From Corylus avellana (lineage: Eukaryota > Streptophyta > Magnoliopsida > Fagales > Betulaceae): a DNA stretch of 64,000 bases. Each line of letters begins with the position of its first letter. Position 1 is the first letter of the stretch. The notes under the pieces are model-generated. The model was not told the DNA's origin and did no database searches. It worked only from the letters and a program-made list of their open reading frames with translations. The stretch spans positions 1,532,583-1,596,582 of the forward strand of contig NC_081545.1 of assembly GCF_901000735.1 (NCBI RefSeq). The letters are read 5' to 3'. Positions 1 to 11,204 of this stretch are shown piece by piece. A program made the translations under genes and the position numbers.

Positions 1-200
1 ATAGAACCGGAATCCAAATACACCAAAACAATATTGAAAAGAAGGAACACATTACATACACACACAAAAAAACCAAAAAAACAAAATGAACATAAGAAGC
101 AATATACGCCGATACACATTCATTTCCTTAGAAGACATCTTGCGGCAAGACTATTTGATTCAAATGTTTCTTGCCACTCATTTTTCTTCACATCAGTTAC
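1..200 (-). other. RLP-A 3' flank / probable 3' UTR
   Basis: This AT-rich stretch lies just downstream of the RLP-A stop. Its pattern (accaaaacaat, then gaaggaacacattac) recurs after other RLP copies near 26041, 32200, 35490, 46290 and 49740. It is therefore the shared 3' flank of the family. No separate gene is seen. Confidence 0.55.
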
Positions 201-1656
201 TTATCTTATTCTGAAGGTCTTCATTAACCAGTCATGTTTCCTTGCTATCACGGTGCACCAAATTGTCACTCCAAGAACTACTCCAAATGCATACCCAATT
301 ACAACTATTTTTCAACCAAATTCAAATTGCGATTCATAGTCTTGACTTCCTTCGGCGATTGAAGATGGAGAAGGCGATTCATCGAAACTCTCACATTTCT
401 TTGTCAATGGTCTCCCACACAATCTTGAATTCCCCTCAAATGAACCAATTTGAAAAGTAGCAAATTGTTTTCCTTGTGGTATAGATCCTGTGAGATTATT
501 ATGAGAAACATTGAAAACTTCCAAGAAAGTAAGTTGTGTTAGCTCTCGTGGGATCTCTCTTGACAACTTATTTTGAGAAAGGTCTATTGCTTCAAGCTCT
601 ACAAGGTCCCCTAAAGATGGTGGGATGCAACTAGTGAGAATGTTATTCGAAAGGTTGAGCAAAAGACACCCTCATTAATTTTGAATGGAATTTGGAATTT
701 TTCCGACAAATCTATTGCTCGACATATCAATAGCCATGAGTAATTCTTGGACCTTCTCATAGAACATATCCTTGCCTTTGTTTGTCATTGTCATGGAGTA
801 ATCATAACCATAATTGGTGTGGAAAGTACCAAGACTTTTGAAGAGTAATGTAGGAGTTGAGTTTACTTGAATATATGTTAAGTGATGTGCAGTCACAAAT
901 TTTTTAACCTTCCAATTGCTGAAAATTTCTAGAGGCAGCTTTCCAACAAAACTGTTATAAGAGAGGTCAATGATTCGCAAGTTTGGGAACATATATTTAG
1001 TACTCTTAGAAGTCTTTATTGGGCCTTTGAATTTGTTTGACCGCAAAATGAGATCCTCTAAATTTGGAAGATTTTCCAACCAAGAGGGAAACCTATCATT
1101 GAATTGGTTATTGCTGAGATCCAGGACCTTCAACATCGCACACTTCACCAACGACCTTGGTAATCGTCCTCGAAGTTGGTTTTGACTGAAAATTATTATC
1201 TTCAATTGACTTCCTTTTACCCAATTCTCTGAAATGCTTTCTTGAAATTTGTTCCTTCGCAGATTGAGTATCAATAGAGAAGCACCAAAGTTGTCCAAAC
1301 ATCGAGGATGTGAACCACTTAAGTTATTACTAGCCAAATCAAGGACTTGAAGAGAAGTCAGATTGCAAAACAATTCCGGAACACTTCCAGTCAATGAATT
1401 ATTTGAAATAATATAATATTTCAAATTTGAGGCTGCTGGGATAGGAAGAGATCCTTGCAGCAAATTAGAGCTGAGGTCTAAAAAGGCCAAACGAGTTCAC
1501 GGGAGAAGAATTGGATGTTGACCAAAGCTGGTGAGGAAGTTGTTATCCAGGGAAATCACTTCTAGACTTGCTTTGCTTATGTTCAACATCCATTCTGGTA
1601 CTGTGCCACAAAGGTCGTTCTCGGACAGTGATAAATACTGTAACTCATCTTGGTTT

Positions 1657-1661
1657 CTTAG
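1657..1661. repeat. Target-site duplication CTTAG, left copy
   Basis: The five bases abutting the 1662 LTR end equal those after the other LTR at 6584-6588. Removing the element and one copy restores the RLP-A reading frame (FPDFLRNQDE). Confidence 0.95.
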
Positions 1662-2045
1662 TGTTGGCTGGATTTTCCAGCAAGACACACTCCAAGGGCA
1701 GTATATTAAACAAGGGAAACACAAGAGAATAAGAAGATCAACTTGCTGCAGAAATTCTACAGAAAATGACCAAAAAACAGAGGAAAAACAGGGGAAAAAA
1801 CAGGGAAAGGAAGAACAATTTTCTGCAAGGGACTTGGCTCTTTCTTCTATTTTTCTTCTTCTTCTTATGTTACAAAATTCTGAAGTTACACTCTACAAAA
1901 GACAAGAGAAACCTTTTACAAAAGTAAGTTCTAGAACCACATGTGGCTTCACAACAAACACACATTTTTACCTACTACAAACTAGAGTTTAATAAACACA
2001 ACCAAAGATAAAAGTTGACAAGTCAAAGCACATTAGTTTGTAACA
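1662..2045 (-). repeat. Copia 3' LTR
   Basis: 384 bp, TG...CA ends, the same length as the 5' LTR with about three mismatches. The RNase H reading frame ends just inside it at 2033. Confidence 0.95.
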
Positions 2046-5000
2046 TTCTCCCCCTTAATGTGCTGTTTTTGAACTCCCAATGCTTCTCTCAGTTGCTGGA
2101 ATTTCTCCTTTGGCAATGCTTTGGTGAAAATGTCAGCTACTTGCTCCTCTGACTTGCAAAATTTCAGCTCCACTTCACCTTCTTCAATTGCTTCTCTAAT
2201 AAAATGATGCTTGATTGCAATATGTCTGGTCCTGCTATGGTAAAATGGATTCTTTGCCATTGCTATGGCTGATTTGTTGTCACAATGCAAGTGTGCAGCC
2301 TCTTCTTGCCTCTCACCAATATCTTCAAGTATTCTTCTCAGCCAAATTGCTTGAGATGTGGCTAATGTTGCTGAAACATATTCAGCTTCTGCTGAAGATT
2401 GAGCAACTGATTGTTGCTTCTTTGAGGACCAAGAAAACACACCTGATCCAAGTGAAAAGGCATAACCTGAGGTGCTTTTCATATCATCAACACAGCCACC
2501 CCAATCACTATCACAAAAGCCAAGCAACTTCACCATGGAATTTCTGCAATACCTTATTCCATAACTTGTGGTGCCTTGAATGTATCTAAGCACCCTTTTT
2601 GCTGCTGCAAAATGAAAATGGCTTGGAGAATGCATGAACCTTGATAGCAAACTTGCCGCAAACATAACATCAGGCCTTGTAGCAGTGAGATATAGCAAGT
2701 TTCCAACCAAACTTCTATAGAAAGTAGCATCCACCTTTTTTCATCCATCTTCCTTCTTTAATTTTTCATTTAATGCAAGTGGTGTAGCCATTGGTTTGCA
2801 ACCAACCATTCTGAATTTTCTCAGAATTTTTTCAGCATACATTCTTTGTGAAATGAACACCTCTTCTTTGTCTTGATAAACTTCAATACCAAGAAAGTAA
2901 TGTAGCAGCCCCATATCACTCATCTCATACTTGTTCACCATATCTTTCTTGAATTCTTCAATCATTTTAGCATTGCTTCCGGTTAATATCAAATCATCAA
3001 CATATAATGCAACAATAAGCAAATCAACATTACCTTGATGTTTTACATACAAGGTTGGCTCACTCTTGCTCCTTTTGAAACCACTTTCATTGAAGTAATT
3101 GTCAATATGGCTATACCATGCTCTAGGAGCTTGTTTTAGCCCATACAAAGCTTTCCTTAGCTTATACACTTTCTCTTCTTCACCTTGGATTATAAATCCT
3201 TGAGGTTGTTCAACATACACCTCTTCTTTCAACTCTCCATTCAAGAAGGCTGATTTGACATCAAGTTGGTACAATAACCAACCCTTTTGAGCTGCTAAAG
3301 AAATTAAAGCTCTCACTGTATCCAAGCGAGCTACTGGAGCAAAAGTTTCATGAAAGTCAACGCCGGGCTGCTGTGAGTATCCTTTTGCAACTAGCCTTGC
3401 TTTGTTCTTTGAACCGACCCATCTACATTGTACTTCACTTTGTAAATCCATTTCACACCAATGATTTCTTTGTCTTGAGGCCTTTCAACCAACTTCCATG
3501 TTCTGTTTTTTTCAATAACTTCAATTTCGTCTTCCATAGCTTTTCTCCAACTCTCTTCTTTCATTGCTTCTTCAAAATTTTCAGGTTCAACAACACAAAA
3601 GTTGCACCTTGCATAAATATCATCCAAATTCCTCAATCTCATTGGACTTGAGCTTGGAGAAGTTGAGCTTGAGCTTGGAGATGATGGTGAGCTTGGTGAT
3701 GGAGTCGAACTTGATGATGGGTGAGAGCTATCATCATTACTTGCACTTCCTTGGGCTGGACTTTGCTGTAAAACAGTCACCGGAACCAATTGTTCTTCAA
3801 CTTGGCCTTGCTCCCAATTCCATTTAGCTTTCTCATCAAATAAGACATCTCGGCTGATGATTACTTTGTTGGTTTTCAAGTTGTACAGCCTATAGCCCTT
3901 TGACATTGAGCTACAGCCAACAAATATACACTTCTCACTTGTATCTCTTCTCCTTTGGAATTTGAGCATAGCAAATACAACCAAACACTTTGAGATGCTT
4001 GATTGATGGCTTTCTTCCACTCCAAGCTTCAAATGGTGTTTTATCCCACACGGCCTTGGTTGGACATCTATTCATCAAATAAAGAGCTGTGTATACAGCT
4101 TCAGCCCAAAATGCTTTTGGTAAGCCCTTTTCATGCAACATAGACTTGGCCATCTCCATGACAGTTTGATTCTTCCTCTCGGATACCCCATTTTGTTGTG
4201 GAGTATAAGAGACTGTCAACTGCCTCTCCACACCTTCATCTTCACAGAATTTATGAAATTGATTTGAAGTATATTCCTTCCCTCTATCACTTCTCAAGAC
4301 TTTAATAAAACAACCACTTTGCTTTTCAACAAGGCATTTAAACTTTTTAAAGATATTAAACACTTCAGATTTTTGTCTCATGAAATAAACCCAAGTCATG
4401 CGACTATAATCATCAATAAAGAGAATGAAATACCTGCTTTGAGAATGAGAAGGAGTTTGCATAGGCCCACAAACGTCAGTATGCACCAACTCTAGCATCT
4501 TCTTAGCCCTCCATGCTACTCCTTTGGAAAATGGTTGTCGATGATGCTTCCCAAGAGCACAACCTTCACAAACTTCATTCTTTTCATTAATAATAGGAAG
4601 CTCTTGCACCATATTTTTCTGATGTAGTAGCTTGAGACTTTGAAAATTCAGATGACCAAATCTTTTATGCCACAACCATGATTCATCAATTACACTAGCT
4701 TTTAAAGCCATGTCTTTTGCATATTTAAAAGTGAGTGGAAAACTTCTATTTGGAGCCATTTTAACTTCAGCCACAACCAATTTTTCTCTTCCTTCATCAT
4801 AAACTGTACAAGTACGGCCTTCAAAATGAAGAACATAATCATGCTCCATAAGTTGTCCAATGCTAAGCAAGTTTTGATCAAGCTCCGGAACAAATAAAAC
4901 TTCACGAATTTTCTTCAGCCCTCTCTTGGTTTCAACTCCAACATTGCCTTTCCCTTTAACATCTACCACAGCACCATTTCCCATCTTCACTTTAGAATGG

Positions 5001-6115
5001 AATGAAGTGTCTATGTCAAGGAAAATTTCCTTCTCCGGTGTCATGTGATTGCTACAACCACTATCTAAGAACCATATATCATTTTTCTTCTCGGAAACAT
5101 GTTGACATGCATAGAACAAGTTCCCTTCACTTTCTTTCTCCTCGGTGAAATTAGCTTGTTGATTATTCTTCAAGAATCTACAATCCTTTTGCAAGTGGCC
5201 AAACTTTTTGCAATTAAAACATTGAGGCTTTCCTTTGAACCAACAATCTTTTTCAACATGACTACTCTTCTTGCAAATATTACATCTTTGTGAAGAGCCT
5301 TCCACATTTGGTTTTCTTTCATAGCTACCTCTACCTCTTCCTCTTGGACTTCTAACTCTTCCTCTTGCTCTAAAACTTCCACCTCCTCTAGTTGAGTCCC
5401 CTTCACCTTGTTCATGACTTAATGCTCTCTTTTCATAATTTTTTGAATTAACAGTGAGCTTAGATTGAAATGCTCTCTCTACTGACTTTTCGGAGTGTCG
5501 TTCCAACCTTTGCTCATGAGCTTTCAATGAACCCAACAACTCTTGGACACCTAAACTAGAGAGGTCTTTTGTTTCTTCAATTACAGCCACCATAGGATCA
5601 AATTTTTCATGCAAGCTTATCAATATTTTTTCCACAATTCTACTATCAATCATATTTTCACCATAAGCTTTCATTTGATTTACCAACTCCAAAAATCTAG
5701 TGGAATAATCTTTCACACTTTCATTTTCTTTCATTCTCATATTTTCAAAATCTCTTCTAAGAGTTTGGAGTTTGATGGCTCTTACCTTTTTGTCTCCTTG
5801 AAATTCTTCTTGAAGAATATCCCAAGCCTCCTTAGCTCTTGTTGCTCCCATAATTCTTGGAAAAATAGTTTCTGAAACTCCCCTTTGAATCATCCCAAGA
5901 GCTCCTGCATCTTTGCTTTTGTTCTCCTTCAATTCCTTTTTTTGAGCTTCGGTCAAGGTTGATGTAGATTCAGGTATTTCATATCCTGATTCTACCATCT
6001 CCCATAAATCTATGGAGACAAACAAGGTCTTCATCTTTATAGACCAGAAATCATAATTTTCACCAGAGAAAATCGGTACCTGGACATTGCTCCAATTCAT
6101 GCTTGTGCTGGCCAT
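2033..6115 (-). pseudogene. Copia Gag-Pol polyprotein, broken by two frameshifts and a stop
   Basis: The polyprotein starts at 6115 with MASTSMNWSNVQVPIFSGEN, a DUF4219/UBN2 Gag start. In the first open segment two CX2CX4HX4C zinc knuckles lie at residues 278-291 and 299-312, the aspartic protease DSG at 351-353, the integrase HHCC zinc site at about 483-519, and the integrase triad at D547, D610 and E646. A one-base frameshift near 3950-4030 moves into the integrase C-terminus and RT start (FDEKAKWNW). A second, near 3395-3450, moves into RT ([18 protein letters not shown]). An in-frame TGA near 2738 precedes RNase H (CDSDWGG, SSAEAEYVS, DNKSAIAMA). Full length would be about 1,360 codons, usual for Copia. 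Not translatable as one protein, so any movement would need help in trans unless the breaks are assembly errors. Confidence 0.93.
2046..2058 (-). other. Copia polypurine tract
   Basis: On the minus strand AAGGGGGAGAA sits directly upstream of the 3' LTR. It is the usual primer for plus-strand DNA synthesis. Confidence 0.85.
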
Positions 6116-6182
6116 GGATTCTCCTTCAACTTATCCTCTTCTTTCTCTTCAAATTTCTGCCCACAGCTCTTCTTTGAACCAA

Positions 6183-6194
6183 GCTCTGATACCA
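6183..6194 (-). other. Copia primer binding site (tRNA-iMet type)
   Basis: TGGTATCAGAGC on the minus strand begins five bases inside the 5' LTR. It is complementary to the 3' end of plant initiator tRNA-Met, the standard Copia primer. Confidence 0.93.
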
Positions 6195-6199
6195 AATTC

Positions 6200-6583
6200 T
6201 GTTGGCTGGATTTTCCAGCAAGACACACTCCAAGGGCAGTATATTAAACAAGGGAAACACAAGAGAATAAGAAGATCAACTTGCTGCAGAAATTCTACAG
6301 AAAATGACCAAAAAACAGAGGAAAAACAGGGGAAAAAACAGGGAAAGGAAGAACAATTTTCTGCAAGGGACTTGGCTCTTTCTTCTATTTTTCTTCTTCT
6401 TCTTACGTTACAAAATTCTGAAGTTACACTCTACAAAAGACAAGAGAAACCTTTTACAAAAGTAAGTTCTAGAACCACACGTGGCTTCACAACAAATACA
6501 CATTTTTACCTACTACAAACTAGAGTTTAATAAACACAACCAAAGATAAAAGTTGACAAGTCAAAGCACATTAGTTTGTAACA
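6200..6583 (-). repeat. Copia 5' LTR
   Basis: 384-bp twin of 1662-2045, with TG...CA ends. It is followed by the target duplication CTTAG at 6584-6588. Confidence 0.95.
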
Positions 6584-6588
6584 CTTAG
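6584..6588. repeat. Target-site duplication CTTAG, right copy
   Basis: Identical to 1657-1661 and directly abuts the LTR end. It belongs to the RLP-A codons for Leu-Arg. Confidence 0.95.
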
Positions 6589-7936
6589 GAAATCTGGAAA
6601 CTTGCTTAAGTTGCACGAAGACAACGACAAACTTTGAAACTTTGGAAACATAGCATTGGCATCGGGCTCTTTGAAGAGTAACGATAATTGATTATGAGAT
6701 AGATATAACACAATTAAATGTTTGAGCTTAACAAACTTGTCAAACTCCATAGTCCCACTAAAGTAATTCCTAGCAAGACCCAGAAATTGAAGATTCGTGA
6801 GGTTAAAGATTGAATTTGGGATACGACCTTGAAGCTTGTTGTCCCCAAGAACCAAGACAGATAATTTTGTGAGGTTCAAAATCGCAACAGGTATTTCACC
6901 AGTAAAATGATTTAAGCGGAGAAAAATGACTTTCAGTTGCATCAAGTTTACAAGGTGAAAAAGAATTGGACCTGTAAATTGATTGTGGGAAAGGTCTAGA
7001 AAAGAGAGTCGGTTGATGTTTTCAATTGAAGATGGGGCCTCACCTTTGAAAGCGTTATTTGAAAGCTTAAGAACAATGAGATTTGTGAGATTTCCAAGTG
7101 AAGATGGAATGGACCCTGAGAAGTTGCAACCAGAAACATCCAATGCATTCAAGTAGCTACGGTTACCAATTGAAGCAGGTAGCTCACCAGAGAAACTTGT
7201 GGCTGTAAGTGCCAATGCCTCAAGTGGACTGCTCTATGTAAAGTTTGGTAAATAACCAATGAGACCTTCATTGTAACCCACATCAATAACCCGTAGATTT
7301 GGTAGCTTAAAGATTCCCATTGGAAATTCCCAATGCAATCCACAATCATAAAGATGAAGGGATGTCAAGTGGGACAAGTGTGAAATTTCGAATGGAATTT
7401 GACCTGAAAACATTGATGCAGTGAGATTGAGATACGTTAGTCTTGAAAGATTGCGTACCTGAGGTGGGATAGGAGAATAGTTAAAGTGATTGTAGGAAAG
7501 GTCAAGCCTTCGGAGGTGAACAAGGCGAAAAAGGCTATTGCTAGAGTTAATCGAACCATATAGACAACTGCTACGGAGATCAAGGCCAATGACATAACCC
7601 GAGTCCTCATCGCACTCCACTCCATCCCATGAGCAGCAATCACTTTTGTCTCCTTCTAGTGTCCAAGATGCAACCTTTCGACAATCTATCCTTCCATAAG
7701 CAAGAAGATATTCATAAGATGCATGTTCATCGATGACAAAGCTTTCCTTGAATTGAAACAAGGCGAAGCTTTCATCATGATGGCACAAGGGTTGCATAAA
7801 AGGAGAAGAAAGAGTGAGTATAAGATGCAACTGTGAAAGTAAGAAAAGCAAGCACATGAAAACGAAGAGAGAAAGTGATAAACCCATAATTTTCTACTAG
7901 GGTTAAGATATGCTTGGAAGTGAAGGTAGAGCTTCT

Positions 7937-7943
7937 CTTTATA
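7937..7943 (-). promoter_or_regulatory. TATA box of RLP-A
   Basis: TATAAAG on the minus strand, about 50 bases upstream of the RLP-A ATG. Equivalent TATAAAT boxes precede RLP-D (38728), RLP-H (52902) and RLP-I (58786) in the same 'agcctataaa' context, so it is the ancestral family promoter. Confidence 0.65.
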
Positions 7944-7971
7944 GGCTAGACACAAAGTCATGTGCACCTAT

Positions 7972-7992
7972 TATATATATATATATATATAT
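7972..7992. repeat. (TA)n microsatellite
   Basis: An uninterrupted TA dinucleotide run upstream of the RLP-A TATA box. Other TA runs lie at 19585-19603, 25950-25966 and 54240-54260. Confidence 0.9.
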
Positions 7993-8040
7993 GCTTGGAA
8001 GTGAAGCTAGGAGAGAGCTTTAATTTATAAGGTGGACACA

Positions 8041-8190
8041 AAGTCTTGTTCTCCTCGTTGTTGAAAGCTAGTGAAATTTCCGAGCGAACGTGCTCCATTA
8101 CAACCGTATCAATTTTCAGAAGTGGTGATCATGAGAGACGTGGAAATGACTTTTTACGAAACAAGTCCTCCACTATATATGAAACGCTCA
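8041..8190 (-). promoter_or_regulatory. RLP upstream module
   Basis: Contains 'gtggtgatcatgagagacg' then 'tggaaatgac' and 'aagtcctccactat'. The same module recurs near 12040-12165, 41915-42020 and 44440-44580 without an adjacent RLP gene, and parts appear at 39300-39360 and 47410-47475. It is conserved promoter-side sequence of the RLP family; function unknown. Confidence 0.5.
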
Positions 8191-8299
8191 TCCGGTTCAC
8201 CTTGAAGGTGTAAGAAGTCGGCAAAAAATAGTAAGTCTTCCACTATCATACGGTGATGCCATCCACGTGGCTGTCAAAAGAGAAACAAAAGGATATGAG

Positions 8300-8580
8300 G
8301 AAGTGAGGAAGTGAGGAAGAGAGGCATATTTGAACTTTTATTAGATTATTTATTTATGTTGTTTGATATTATTAGAATATTTTATATTATTCTCTATGGT
8401 TTATTTTTCATCTTAATTAGTTTAGAATTTCTTGTTTATCACTCATAGCCTCTTTATATATAGAGGCTTATTGTAATCACAACAATATTAATACTACTCA
8501 ATACAATGTAGTTCATGCTTCCGCTCTCTCTCTTCTCTATATCATTCTTCCACTCTCTAATATATTTAACTGAAATAATA
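8300..8580 (+). repeat. LTR-like remnant
   Basis: An AT-rich stretch with a TATA motif (tttatatatagaggc), then 'ttattgtaatcacaacaat' and a pyrimidine-rich part, the layout of a Copia LTR promoter and R region. No partner LTR or coding part is seen. It may be a solo or truncated LTR. Confidence 0.3.
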
Positions 8581-8769
8581 ACTTTTTTTAAATCCATTTT
8601 CTAATATTGTTTCATGTGAATCAAAATCGGGATTCAGCCACTGAATATTTAGTTAGAAATATTAATTTAACATTTAATTTTCCAGTTCTTTTGTATTGAA
8701 AGTTATTCATGTGTTTCGCAAGAGAATTCGGTCGAGTTCTTTTGTATTCAAAGTGCATCAAGTTTGAAA

Positions 8770-9960
8770 ATGCGGTCCACGTGAACCTTTCAGCTTCTCT
8801 CAAGAGAAGCTTTTTCCTCTTTTCTTTGAAACAGTTCACCTCCTCCGTGAGGTCCCTCCAGTACTGCCGTTGTGTGGGTTTTTCTGGGGAGGAGGGATGG
8901 ACGTTTTTCTCTCCCTCTTCCTCTCTGCCTTTTGCGGTAGCCCCTCCCTCCCCTTTGTCACCGGATCCCTTTCTTTTTTTCTTTTTCTTTTTTGTCTTTT
9001 TTTGCCACGTTGCAGCTTCACTTACGCTTCGTCGCCTCCAGACCAACACTCCTCCACCACCAGACCGCTTCCTCATCACCCTCTGGCCGTTTTCCACCCT
9101 CAGACGCAGCGCCATACTCGGTTCAACGGTGGATCTCAGAGCCGGTTCTCTCTAGGCCAGATCTGTCGCCTTTCGTTCCTCCTCAACTCCAATGTGACCT
9201 GCCACCATGTTCTCCAGCCTTCCAGCTCTCAATCACTTCCACCACGTTCAATTTCCGGCCGCCCTGTGGCCCCCATGCACCTGAGCGTGGATCTCACTCG
9301 CCTGGGCGTCGATCCCACGCTTCGCCACGCATATTCCGAACTACAACCGGAAGCTCCCCTGCAAGCCATCTTCCGTCCCGCGCTATGTTGAAGTTATTTT
9401 TTAGTTGGTTTATTTGTTGTTTTTATCTTTTTCCCTGTTATTTGATTTTGTTAGTGTTTTACAGCTTTTCTTGTTTTTGCTGCTTTTGTGTTGTTTGGGT
9501 TACTGTCTTCCTGCTCTTAAGTGGTTTGATATTTTTGCGAATACTTTTGTAACCAGATCTGTGGTGGTGCCTCTCTATTGTACAATCCCTGCATGGGTTT
9601 TGACAGTGCTTTTAACTCTTCAGCCTCATTTCGGTGGTTGTTGTAGTTTTCAAGTGGGGGTTCAGATAGGTTTACCTTAATCTGTTTCCTTTTTGCTTCT
9701 ATTTCCGTTTTATGAGGTCTATTTGAGAGGACCAAGACACTTGTTTACCCTATTTCCTACCATTGGTTTTTATTTTCGCACTGTATTGTTCGTTTTAGGT
9801 CAATTATTGGGGAGTCCACCCCTTTTTTGATTTATGTTTGTTTTTTCTTAGGATCCCCCATTCTCTCTTCCGTTCCGATCAAGAATGACAAGGATCCTCC
9901 ATTGTAACCATTTTCCTCAATCAATTAGAAAATAAATAAATAAATAAATAATTAAATTAA
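8770..9960 (+). repeat. GC-rich repeat of unknown class, ending in an AAAT-rich tail
   Basis: A sharp change to GC- and C/T-rich DNA. Several overlapping open frames are low-complexity Pro/Ser/His-rich and match no family I know. Part of one frame (AVFHPQTQRHTRFNGGSQSR) resembles the frame at 17550-17640 (AAFHPLQPRRSRFYGSSQLR), so the two regions are related dispersed repeats, not genes. The end (aataaataaataaataatt, about 9935-9955) resembles a retroposon tail. A non-LTR element 5' region is one possibility. Confidence 0.4.
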
Positions 9961-10007
9961 AAAATATCTAGTTGTATCTAATCGACATTCAATAGCACAA
10001 AAATTTG

Positions 10008-10047
10008 GTTCCCAAAGGGTAATTCTATGGACCACGCCTAATGAAGC
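10008..10047 (+). mobile_element. SINE, left half (split by CACTA element)
   Basis: 'cccaaagggtaattctatgg' through 'cctaatgaagc' aligns with the tRNA-like head of the SINE at 19076-19172 ('ccaaggggtagcttaatcgg' through 'cctcatgaagc'). The match resumes after the CACTA element at 11589. Confidence 0.6.
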
Positions 10048-10859
10048 AAACACTATAAAAAAAAATGGCATTTTCCGACGTGGCTACAGTGCATGTTTTG
10101 TTGACACGTCAGAAAATTTCTGACGGGTGAATTTTAAAACGTCAGAAATTAATTTTCTGACGTGTGAACAGCGGCACGTCAGAATTTTCTAGCATGTCAA
10201 AACAGACACGTCAGAAAATTCTGATGTGATAAAAATTGGAACGTCTGGAAAATTTTAACAATTTTAAAAAATAAAAAAATTATTTATTTTTTTACGTGGC
10301 AAAAGTTACCACGTCAAAAAATTCTGACGCATCAGACTGCCACGTCAAAAAAATTCTGACGTGGTGAATTACCACGTCAAAAAATTCTGACGTGGTACAC
10401 TGACACGTCAGAAAAATTTTGACGTGCTGACACGTCAGAAAAATTCTAACGTGTCACACAGATACATTAGAAAAATTCTGACGTGTCACACAAACACGTC
10501 AAAAAATTTCTGACGTGGCGTTGTGCCACGTCAGAATTTTTCTAAAGTGGTGAATTACCACGACAGAAAATATATATAAATATATATGTGTAGATAAAAA
10601 AAAATTTTCAGACAAATTTTTTTTCAAAAAACCTTTTCTGACGTGCCAGATGTAGCACGTCAGGAAATTTTCATTTCCTTGAGCCATCCCCCGTGCAGAC
10701 GTCCCATCTCGCTGTGTGCAGCACACCTAAGCCTGTCGCGCGTTTGAATTTTTTTGTTTTTATCTTTTCTTTCCCCAGCGCGCCATGCCTCCTCATTTAT
10801 TTTTCCCATGCTCTCTCTCTCTCCTCTCTCAATCTCCCTTCTCTCTCCATGGCAGATCG

Positions 10860-11100
10860 AAGAAAGCAGAAGAAGGAGAAGAAAAAGAAAAGGCCGGAGA
10901 AGAGAACAAGAAAAATAAAAAGAAAAAGAAAGGGAGAAGAGAAGCTGCAGAAGAAAAAGAAATGGAGAAAAGAAGAAGAGGAGAGAAGCTGCAGAAGAAA
11001 AAGAAAGGGAGAAGAGAAGAAGAAGAAAAAAAACAAAAAAAAAAACAAAAAGGAGAAGATCAGAAGAGGAAGAAGAAGAAAAGATTAGAAGAGAGAGAGA
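10860..11100. repeat. Purine-rich (GAA/AAG)n low-complexity tract
   Basis: Near-continuous A/G with AAGAAG and GAGAAG units in the CACTA interior. It gives long Lys/Glu/Arg-rich or Phe/Leu/Ser-rich open frames on both strands, which are compositional artefacts. Confidence 0.9.
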
Positions 11101-11120
11101 GAAAAGTGAGAGCTGGAGAA

Positions 11121-11148
11121 CCATGGTGCAGATCGATCTGCACCATGG
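11121..11148. repeat. Perfect 28-bp palindrome in CACTA
   Basis: Self-complementary around the centre AGATCGATCT, with arms CCATGGTGCAGATC. The duplicate at 40900-41467 lacks it. Confidence 0.9.
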
Positions 11149-11170
11149 TGTGGTGCAAATCGTGCAGATC

Positions 11171-11204
11171 GATCTGTGTTTCTCGATATCGAGAAACACA
11201 GATC
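11171..11204. repeat. Perfect 34-bp palindrome in CACTA
   Basis: Self-complementary around TCGATATCGA, with arms GATCTGTGTTTCTCGAT. The duplicate has only a short remnant here (gatcgaacacagatc). Confidence 0.9.

Larger units (their letters stand above)
1662..6583 (-). mobile_element. Ty1-Copia LTR retrotransposon inserted in RLP-A
   Basis: A complete 4,922-bp element in minus orientation. It has two 384-bp LTRs starting TGTTGG and ending TAACA, a primer binding site TGGTATCAGAGC matching the tRNA-iMet 3' end, a polypurine tract AAGGGGGAG next to the 3' LTR, and the domain order Gag, protease, integrase, RT, RNase H that defines Copia. A perfect 5-bp target duplication flanks it. By eye the LTRs differ at three sites (ATG/ACG, CATGTGG/CACGTGG, AACACAC/AATACAC), so the insertion is recent. 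The polyprotein nevertheless carries two frameshifts and a stop. Confidence 0.97.
201..7887 (-). pseudogene. RLP-A: extracellular LRR receptor-like protein pseudogene, split by a Copia element
   Basis: This is a Cf-9/HcrVf-type receptor-like protein, which in the family sits in the plasma membrane and recognises pathogen or peptide ligands with SOBIR1/BAK1-type kinases. The start MGLSLSLFVFMCLLFLLSQ is a signal peptide. The LRRNT cap follows (CHHDESFALFQFKESF, then DCCSWDGVECDEDSGYV), then many plant LRRs (LxxLxxLxLxxNxFxGxIP), an island region before YDYSMTMTNKGKDMFYEK, a last LRR block ending near [23 protein letters not shown], and an acidic juxtamembrane part. The frame holds across all pieces, so the lesions are nonsense codons plus one insertion: TAG at 7234 and TGA at 1497 and 312, all where paralogues have Trp, and two adjacent stops at 672-677. 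The TGA at 312 lies just before the transmembrane helix; the helix and basic tail remain downstream to a stop at 201. The Copia insertion at 1662-6583 splits the LRR region. Non-functional as a full receptor. Confidence 0.93.

Noticed and set aside
8621..9735. Several overlapping open frames of 70-186 codons
   Set aside because: Low-complexity Pro/Ser/Phe frames in a GC-rich dispersed repeat, open on both strands, with no recognisable domain or splice pattern.
11121..11204. microRNA precursor from the palindromes
   Set aside because: The palindromes are perfect, with no loop and arms of only 14-17 bp; this does not match plant miRNA foldbacks and lies inside a transposon.
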